A stretch of 40,325 bases of DNA from Porogramme epimiltina (Eukaryota > Basidiomycota > Agaricomycetes > Polyporales > Polyporaceae), in NCBI GenBank assembly GCA_900155495.1, contig FTLJ01000341.1, positions 1 to 40,325 of the forward strand, in the 5' to 3' direction. Shown here piece by piece: positions 33,148-40,325 of the stretch. The stretch's first letter is position 1; each line of letters begins with the position of its first letter. The notes below the pieces were generated by a model, which ran no database searches, was not told the DNA's origin, and saw only the letters and a list, made by a program, of their open reading frames with translations. The position numbers and the translations under genes are program-made.

Positions 33148-34433
33148 ATGGACGTCGTTCCTCAGGGCTATTTGTTACCTTCCCCTGTTTCGGAATCCAG
33201 CATCGACTTCCACTTCGATGAGTTCAATAGCTATGACAACCAAATTTCCTCCGTGTTCGACATGCTGCCTGGTTATCGGTCGCCGGCACAACAACTAATT
33301 ACTCCACCCGTGGGTATCAGTCGTTCCAAACGCACAGCTTCTCCAATGTTGATCCACTACTTTGACACCTAGGACTCAGTAGTTGATAGCTCTGAAGGCC
33401 CCCCCAAAGATCAGCGCTTTCTTAGCGAAGAGCCAGAGATCTGCATCTCCGTCTCTACTTCTTTCGCGCCCTTCTCGGACCTCTTGCCCAATCCGCCAGA
33501 TATTATCCTGGCGTCTTCTGACACGGTCTTCTTCTATGTCCATGTCTCCCAATTACGCACCGCATCATCAAACAACTTCAATGACCTCACCCAAACCAAA
33601 CGGAGCGTAGGCGAACCGCCCGGCCAGATCGTTACGTCGGACATTGACGTTGATGTCAACGTCGCGCCCGTGACAGAGGACTCGACCGTTCTCAATATCA
33701 TCCTGCACTCCGTCTACAACATCTCCAGCATGCAATACAACCCGTCCATAGACACGCTCGTCGACGCTGTTGACGCCATGCCCAAATACGGGCTCTCTCC
33801 CCAGACCCACGTTGCGACCTTCCGGCCACTCTTCGACGTCCTCCTCGCACGCGCACCCATCCGCCCCATCGACATCTACGCGCTCGCCGCCGCGCACGAT
33901 CTCCCGGAGCTCGCCGCACCCGTCTCTGCACACCTCCTTTCGTTCCCCGTCTATACCCTGTCGGACACGCTCGCTGCGCGCATCGGCCCGCTTTACGTGA
34001 AGCGGCTTTTCTACCTCCACCTCGGGCGCGTGCAGGCCCTGAAGCGTCTCCTCGTCGCCCCACCCCATCCGCACCCGCCGAGCGAGGAGTGTGACTTTAC
34101 AAAACAGAAGAAGCTCTCGAGGGCGTGGGCCCTCGCCTCCGCGTACCTGGCCTGGGACGCGCAGCCGGGTATGTGGCGTTTGCGCGTGTCCGCAACTGTG
34201 CACCTTAGGCTGATTCATTATGATAGACCATTCTGTGCGCGCCATCGAGGGCGCGCTCTGCCCGCTTGCCGATTACATAACGTGCCTCGAGTGCAAGCAT
34301 GCTTTGGCGGAACGCGTGAGGCAGGTGGTCGTACAATGGTCTCTAGTAAAGGCGCGTTTGGCCAGCCAGAGTCTCCGAAACTCGACTAGCGCTAACTTGC
34401 TAACAAAACCACTTCTAGACCTCCATTAATTGA
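33148..34433 (+). CDS. BTB/POZ-like fungal protein
   Basis: Four exons on the plus strand: 33148-33309, 33373-34168, 34227-34345, 34419-34433; 363 aa. A BTB-like domain begins near residue 95 with PPDIILASSDTVFFYVHVSQL and continues through VLNIILHSVYNISSM and TLVDAVDAMPKYGL. A following alpha-helical part has DIYALAAAHDLPELA and LYVKRLFYLHLGRVQAL, a layout I know from many uncharacterised Agaricomycete BTB-type proteins. Substrate or partner unknown; the fold suggests protein-protein contact, possibly as a Cullin-3 adaptor. The last exon of five codons is inferred from a good GTAAAG donor, GCTAAC branch-like sites and a TTCTAG acceptor. If that intron is retained, the protein instead runs on to a stop at about 34430. 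Confidence 0.7.
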
Positions 34434-34817
34434 CAGGATATATACCGAATCACCCCAAAATCATTTGCAGAACCTTACTGAAGAACTTCCGCCTTCACTC
34501 CGTGCCCTTAGTGCTCCTCTGTATGTGTATCAGGATTTTATACGTACAATAGTACTTGCGTATACCCTGCTGCTTCCTATATTACTTTACATTGTTGTAT
34601 GCGTAGCTTTCTTTGCACCGAATAAAAATAGGACGAGACGCAGCCAAATAGCCCACTTGCTGATAATGTGAGAAGTTGTCTAACGATTAAACGGCACGAA
34701 TACTACCCAAGCCATGTAATCTTACAAGAGATGGTCCTAGATGATCTTACATCATAGCATATAACATATGAATAATTTATCCTATCCTAGAGATGCCCCC
34801 ACCGTAGGTCACCACCC
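34434..34817. other. Convergent 3' region, BTB-like gene / FAN1
   Basis: 384 bases between two facing stop codons. Noticeably AT-rich compared with the coding DNA, as expected of 3' UTRs. No exon is seen. Confidence 0.45.
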
Positions 34818-37800
34818 TTACTCGTCCTCATGCTCTCGTGCCCTCTTCTTCGGCGACGTCCTTGAGCCCTGCGAACCCGGCGGCGTGACCATCTCCAACC
34901 TGCTCCCCATCGGGCGTAGCTGCTTCGCAGGCGACTCCTGGATTGCCCCAAGGGCAGCGCCGGCCGTCGACCGCGTCATACGCCGCACCCGTTTGCGCGA
35001 GGGCGTCAGGATCTCCTCGACCTCTTCGTCAGTGTACCGGTCGAGCTGCGAGAAGTCCGGCTCGCCCGCGTCTGCGTCCGAATCCTCGGACTCGACGTCG
35101 TCGGAGCGCTTCCGTTTGCGCGCGGAGGCGGTCGGGGTCTTCTCCGCCCTCTCCTTCTTGGGCGTCTTGGGTGCTTTGCCCTTGCCCCGCCCCTTTCCTG
35201 GCGGTGAGCTGCCGGGTTCGTGGACGTGACAGACTTCCACAGGGAAGCCAGCCTGCAGGAGAACGTCGATCCACACCTACGTGTGTAAAGTGAGGATGTA
35301 AGTACGGCGTGGCGTGCATGTGTGGGTGAACGGACCTTCTGGTTCTCCTGCAGGGAGTCGCCTGGGCCCTTGACTTCGACGAACCTGGCCTCGCGCTCCG
35401 CCGGGTCTTCGCTGTCTCTCCAAATAATGAGGTCTGGGACACCCGAAGTGCGCGCCGCGTAGTCTTCGCACATGACGCTACAGATCGCGCCCAACGCCTT
35501 CGGCTCGATGCACTGTCACGAACCGAGGGCAAAGTCAGCGATATTTCGTGCGGCACGCACTAGGGAGGCTTACCCGCACGATCCCTAGAAGGTCCTCCTT
35601 CTCGAACAAGTCCCACCGCACGCCCACGCACATCCGGCCGAGGTTCGCGTCGTACGCGCGTTCAAGAATCTCCGCGCCGTCGCCCGCCTCAATCTCTGCG
35701 ATGCGGGGGTCGATGAGGTGCTGCCGTGAGTAGTAGAACGTGTCCTCGGCGAGGTCGAGCGGCGCGAACTGATACGGAGTCTCGAATGCGCCCGGAATAG
35801 ATGCGAAGAGAACGTCCCAGAAGAGCAGCCCAAAGAGGGTGGTCACGATCCGGCCCTCGCAGTGGAACCTGTATTAAAGGGAGGTATGGTCAGCGAGCGC
35901 GCGGGAGGAGGGAAGAGCGTATAACTCGCCCTTTGAAGCCTTGACCCTCGTAGTGTTGGAGCGCGAAGGTCTCCACGTTGACTTCTTCATCGTCGCGGCC
36001 CTTCCAGATAGACTTTCCGCCTTTCTCGGGCTTGTCCTATCGCGCGACCCCACTCAGCCCTAACCTCTAAGGGTAGTGACGGTCCGACCCACCTCCACTT
36101 TGGCCTTCTTCGCCGGACTTGCCTCCACGCGATTGCTCCACGACAGGGTCTTAACCCCATCCGGAACGTGGTTAACGACCCGGCCCGCCTGGTTGAGCAG
36201 CAGGCTGCCCGCGCGGTGCCGGATGCGCACGCCTTCGATGCTGACCTGCGTCGCAGTCTGGAGGCTCCCCTCGCACACGTGCCGCGCCTCCGGCGGGATC
36301 TTCAAGCGCTTCTCGAGCCTCGTGAGCCTCTGGACGAGACTCGGGCGGAACACTGGCGACCGCAAGTCGATGTCAGAGCACTGCCACGAACGCACGCCAA
36401 CGCAGAGTCAGCAGGAAGACGCACCGATGTGGGTGTCCGGGTCCGTCAGCGCCTCGACGACGGCTTTCATCGCTCTGTCGTCTTCGTGGAGGTGGAACAT
36501 GAGCACGAGTGCGCGCCGGTCGTGCCACCGCCCACGCCGCGCGCGGCGCCACCGCTGCTGCGCGAGGAGCGCCTCGAGCACTCCCACCTCCTCCCGGAAC
36601 TCCTTGAGGATGCCGAGCGCGTACGCACCCTTGCACACTACGCGCGTGAGGATGTGCCCTGCGGTACGCCGGCGGGGAGTGGGCGGGGAATGAGTCAGTC
36701 TCTGACACGTAACGGAGGGGAGTGGAGGGGGAGGGCGCTTGCACGGAGGCACTCACCGCAGTCAAACCGCTCCAAGCCCTTACGACGGGGATCCGCCTCG
36801 CTCTTCGCCGCGACGAGCTCGTCCCATTGCGGTCGGACGGTCTCCAGAATCTCCTTGACCTTGCGCGCGTTCTTCACGCGCTCGCTCTCCTGCCCCTCCT
36901 CCTCCGTCTTCACCACCGGCGTCTTGCTGGTCGTGGAGCGCCCTCTCCCGCCGGCGTTGAAGGTCGCGCCTTCAAGCAACAGGTCGACTTCGGCCTCGAG
37001 GGCGAGCGCCTCTTCGTATGCGATCAGGTCCTCGCGCGTCGGCCAGATATCCGCAGTGCGCGTGTAGGTGTATTTGGCATACTCGCGCTTCTTGGCCGTT
37101 GAGAGGATGGCGGCTGTGAGTAGCTCGGACGTATGCTGAGTGCTGCGGAAGTAGACGAGGTTCGCACGCTGGAAGAGTGCGACGACGTCGGAGTTGAGTC
37201 GGATGCACTTTCCTGTTGTATGGCTTTGTGAGATAGGTTTTAGGGCGCAGTGAAAGCTCTGACGCTTACCGAGTTTCTTCACGACCATCTCCCGTAAACG
37301 CGCGTTCTGCATATGTTGCCGATCCGGCGTGGGTTTGAACGGGAGTCTGCTCTGGTGAAGAGACTTTTGAGACTTTTTGAGACCGAATTGAAGCTTCGTC
37401 TGGACCATGGGATCATCGGCTTTCTTAGATTTCTTTGCGAAGGGAAGCGTGCTCTGCGTAGCAGAGTTTCGTAGCATAGCGTCGATGAGAACGTCGCGCT
37501 GAGTAGACATAGTTCAGGTGACGCTCATTCTTCGTTGCAACTGAGACAATACCTTCTTGCTCTTTATCTTGAGTTTCATTTGTTTCGCCAAGTCTTCTAG
37601 CTCCTGTGCACTTAGGCAGTCGAGGAGTTCGTCCAAGCTAGCATGTTCATGGTCAAACGCGAAAACGCTATAGTTGGGCTCCTGAAGTGACTGTGAAGAT
37701 GCGTTTGAGGACTGGGTCTCGTGTGCAGGGCTTAGCCGTGAGGGTCCCGCCTGCGGCTAGTTGACATCTTTGTCAGCTGTCAAGTTGGTAACCTCCAGGC

Positions 37801-38624
37801 CAACTCGTGCTGTTACCTCTAGTGGGATTGTGGGCTCGAGGGGCTCGGTCTTGACGGTATGGTAAGATTTGAGAGGCGGTGGAGATAAATCTCGTATAGG
37901 GTCAGCTTGGTCTTCTACTTTAGGCTTGATGTCCTCGTCCTCTGCGAGCGAGCGGCAGAGACGCTCCATAGCTTCTATGGTACCATCCGGACCGAGCTCG
38001 CTTTCATAGTTAATAGCACTCAATCTGTGCCATTTATCTTTCTTTCTAAGGCAAAGACGACAGAAGAGGTATTTCGCATTGTCTAAAGGGGTGGCAGTAA
38101 GCGAGGAGAATATCAGCAGCCGAGCTGAGTGGAGGTAGGGTGTTGGCGGAGTGCAAGCGGGGGCGATAAATGGAAATCTCTGGTCTACTCGAGTACTCGG
38201 AGGAGTATTTTCGAGTCTCTGAGTTTCGGGAAAGTAGCCTCGAGTACTCAGGTAGACCAAAAATAGCACGAGGACTGGACGAAAACACTTACAGGGTAGA
38301 TTATGCCAAGCCATGAAAGAGGATAGTTCTGTCTGTAAGAACAGTTTCCTTTCTCCCGAGATCACCTCCTTGAGCATATCTTCATGTCAAAGGCAGGTAA
38401 ACGAGGCTGTTTCAGCCGCGCGGAACAAGTGCGTACGTACCATTGAACACCCTAACGTACATAGACTCTCTGCCATCTTCAGATTTAGGTATTTCCGTTT
38501 CTTCTGGTCGTATCTGTTGCGAGGATGGCGCGTCTGCCGTGCCACTAGACGGGGTTTCAGGGTCGCCGCCGGACCAGAATACGAGCTTCGCCGCTGAGGC
38601 GGAGGAGGGAGATCCCACTACCAT
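34818..38624 (-). CDS. FAN1: Fanconi-associated nuclease FAN1 (VRR-NUC)
   Basis: Twelve exons on the minus strand: 38624-38441, 38379-38293, 38082-37817, 37750-37553, 37498-37270, 37212-36757, 36658-36425, 36352-36093, 36036-35930, 35868-35574, 35512-35336, 35276-34818; 983 aa. NAKYLFCRLCLRKKDKWHRL and LDELLDCLSAQELEDLAK (SAP-like) are family blocks, as are RFDCGHILTRVVCKGAYALG and FHCEGRIVTTLFGLLFWDVLF. The VRR-NUC active site is P798-D799 and E818-V-K820, with Q830. FAN1 is a structure-specific 5' flap endo/exonuclease in interstrand crosslink repair in the nucleus. No UBZ zinc finger is visible. Odd points: three Q-x-x-L-x-F repeats (260-299), a basic/acidic C-terminal tail of about 130 aa after the nuclease, a GC-AG intron after exon 9, and an inverted repeat in intron 2. 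The start is the first good ATG; an upstream exon cannot be excluded. Confidence 0.93.
38182..38258. repeat. Imperfect inverted repeat inside FAN1 intron 2
   Basis: Arms of about 20 bases (38182-38201 and 38239-38258) read GGTCTAC...GAGTACTCG on one strand and nearly the same on the other, with a 37-base loop. Each arm contains the palindrome GAGTACTC. The intron (38292-38083) is 210 nt, longer than its neighbours. Possible RNA hairpin or a remnant of a small inverted-repeat element. Confidence 0.65.
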
Positions 38625-39121
38625 TGTCGACGAGCGACCCGAAGTTGACGTGTTCTGCAGTGACTGCGTATAGAGAAATGTAACCAAGAAGTTAAGGGGT
38701 ATATAGCAGCAAGAGTAGCAGGGATCTGAGCAAGAGACATTCAAGAAGCGTGGCCGCGGCGCGACTGAGACCGTGAGACGGACGCGCTTGGAGACTCGGT
38801 CCCGTGACTGTGTTTATTGGCTTCAAGGTGCGCCGGAACGTAAGCAGGCTAACCTGAAGAGGCAGGAGGAGGGAGTATTGATTAGACGCCGATCTGGAGA
38901 CGAAACAAGGTCCGAGACGCGTGGGCCAATCTGAGCGGGACGGGGCGATGACATACGGCCACAGCTCTCCGCCACTCCTCAGCTTGTCCCGCTCGCAGCC
39001 TCCCATGGCGGTATCCCCCCGCAGCATATATTCCCTCTCAAATGCGCCCCCCTCTCCCCGATCTCGCACCAAGCGTCCCGTACCCCCTCTTCCTCCCTAG
39101 CCCCCGCCCTCTCCCGTCGTG
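38625..39121. other. Divergent promoter region, FAN1 / kinase-like orphan
   Basis: 497 bases between two start codons that point away from each other. It is CT-rich close to the plus-strand gene. An open frame (38692-39072, minus) has a Leu run and no motif and was not called. TATA-like CATATAT occurs at about 39025. Confidence 0.45.
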
Positions 39122-39785
39122 ATGTCCATCCTCGTCCACGCGCCTCGTCCTCGCCGTGGTATTCACTCTGGTTCCGTCCTCGACTGGGACGAGTCCAATG
39201 CGAACGAGTTTAGCACGGTCGCAGCGCAGCTCTCCTCGATAGATATAATTGTACGTCTGCTACCATTTTCACCGTCCCCCTTCAGCTCATCCAACTCGCG
39301 CACAGATTAAACCGAGGGAGCTACACCTGGCCTTTGACTGGGGCAGCTTGCGCTCGACAAAGTTCAGCCGTTTCAAGCCCCTCCAACTCGACAAGGGCAA
39401 AGGGAAGGCCTCCGCCGCCGCCTCCCGCTCCAACACCACTTCCTCCATCCGCTCCCTCGCCGCGACCGTCCACGCCGACGTCGCGATCCTCATCACCCGC
39501 CCCGTCCGCCGCGAGTCCACGTACATCGTCTGGGGCGCCCTCATGTCCCTCGACACCCCTGCTGCGCCCAGCCTACCCCCGCGCAACGTCTTCGTCAAGA
39601 TTGCCGTTGACGAGGAGGGCGCCGACGACCTGCGCGAGGACGCCCGGCTCCACAAGCAGCTCGCCGACCGTGGGCTGCGCTTGGGGTACTACGGCATCTT
39701 CGTGGACAGTATAGGCAGCACCGCTGTCGTCACCGAAGACTACGAAGGCGAGCTGGACGTTGTGTCCCCTGCTCCGAGTCCATGA
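39122..39785 (+). CDS. Short orphan with protein-kinase N-lobe-like segment
   Basis: Two exons on the plus strand: 39122-39250 and 39306-39785; 202 aa, joined in frame over a 55-nt intron (GTACGT donor, CACAG acceptor). No firm family match. The first 60 residues (SILVHAPRPRRGIHSGSVLDWDESNANE) have no known motif. Residues about 130-195 resemble a kinase N-lobe as seen in fungal-specific kinases: VFVKIAVDEE (candidate VAIK Lys), then EDARLHKQLADRG (candidate helix C Glu), GYYGIFVDSIGS, and VVTEDYEGEL as a hinge. The protein then ends at SPAPSP, with no HRD or DFG motif. Either a stand-alone truncated module, or a longer gene whose next exon I could not place downstream. Low confidence in function, fair confidence that it is coding. 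Confidence 0.55.
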
Positions 39786-40325
39786 CACTTCGTAATGCGG
39801 TGCGCCGGCCTAGAATCATGATTTCGATTCCTTTCGCCTCCCTTCTTAATGGGATGACCCTTTTGCGATGTACATCATTCGGACTTCCTTCACGCACTGC
39901 TTCCACGCTCATTCTCCGGACTTCGCATTTCGCACTGTAGCTATTAACTGCTCACGTCTCCACGCACTATCAATGACCCACTGGACTCTGACTGACTTCG
40001 AGCCACCGTACTATGCTGTATTGTTAAACTCGCATTATAGACACGATAATGAAAATGATCATAAACATAACCGAACGAACGTCCCAGGGTGTATCAACGC
40101 AGGAAATGCATAGCAGACGGATGGCATATCGAGCTGCGAACCGAAACGCGACTCCCTCCCAACCAAACGGCGACCTGTGTCCACTTCCCCACAGACACCC
40201 TCCTTCACCGCGCCCGCACGGCCGCACCCCTCCCTATCACCCCTCCCATCCCATCACCATCCCACTACCGTCCCACACCTACCCCACCCCCTAATCACCT
40301 CCCAAACCCAAACGCCCCCCCATCC
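39786..40325. other. 3' flank, no gene seen
   Basis: 540 bases after the last gene. The final 150 bases are a C-rich, CCCATCC/CACCC-type low-complexity tract. No kinase C-lobe motifs (HRD, DFG) were found in any plus-strand frame here. Confidence 0.5.

Noticed and set aside
36356..36424. A third GC-AG intron considered in FAN1 after exon 7
   Set aside because: A normal GTGCGT donor with the CCAG acceptor at 36353 keeps frame and gives the family-like HIVFRPSLVQRL junction, so no GC donor is needed.
36168..37067. Plus-strand 299-codon frame
   Set aside because: Antisense shadow of FAN1 exons 6-8.

Overview
The window looks like a piece of an Agaricomycete (mushroom-forming basidiomycete) nuclear genome, most likely from a wood-decay lineage. 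The reasons are high GC, very intron-dense genes with introns mostly of 45-100 nt (GTRNGT donors), tight gene spacing on both strands, and a secreted cellulose-binding cytochrome (heme domain plus CBM1), a gene type of lignocellulose degraders. I reconstructed 17 protein-coding genes by following splice sites and checking that every joined model keeps frame and ends at a stop. No tRNA, rRNA, CRISPR array or intact transposon was seen.

Left part (1-14 kb), all on the minus strand: a low-complexity GC-rich flank without a gene (1-1835), the DHHC palmitoyltransferase ERF2 (1836-4886), a 19-exon Sac-domain phosphoinositide phosphatase of the hSac2/INPP5F type (5536-9678), the proteasome beta5 subunit PRE2 (9994-11237) and a fungal SAM-dependent methyltransferase (12341-13977).

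Middle part (14-25.6 kb): the SUMO-conjugating enzyme UBC9 (+), SNU13 of the U4/U6.U5 snRNP (-), a secreted CDH-type cytochrome with CBM1 (+), a retropepsin-like protein that has lost its catalytic Asp (+), mitochondrial ribosomal protein mS38/COX24 (+), an orphan two-CxxC protein (+) and an intronless F-box protein (-). A 1.9 kb stretch (21186-23051) has no convincing gene.

Right part (26-40 kb): GPI10 (GPI mannosyltransferase 3, -), a URI/Bud27-like DUF3835 protein (-) divergent from the ribosome-assembly factor PNO1 (+), a BTB-like protein (+), the structure-specific nuclease FAN1 (-) and a short orphan with a protein-kinase N-lobe-like segment (+).

Most genes are housekeeping (proteolysis, SUMO, splicing, ribosome assembly, GPI anchors, lipid signalling, DNA repair) and do not form one pathway. 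The parts most worth a second look are the stand-alone heme-CBM1 protein with a 9-nt micro-exon, the pseudo-retropepsin, three regularly spaced Q-x-x-L-x-F motifs in FAN1, two GC-AG introns, and an inverted repeat inside a FAN1 intron.
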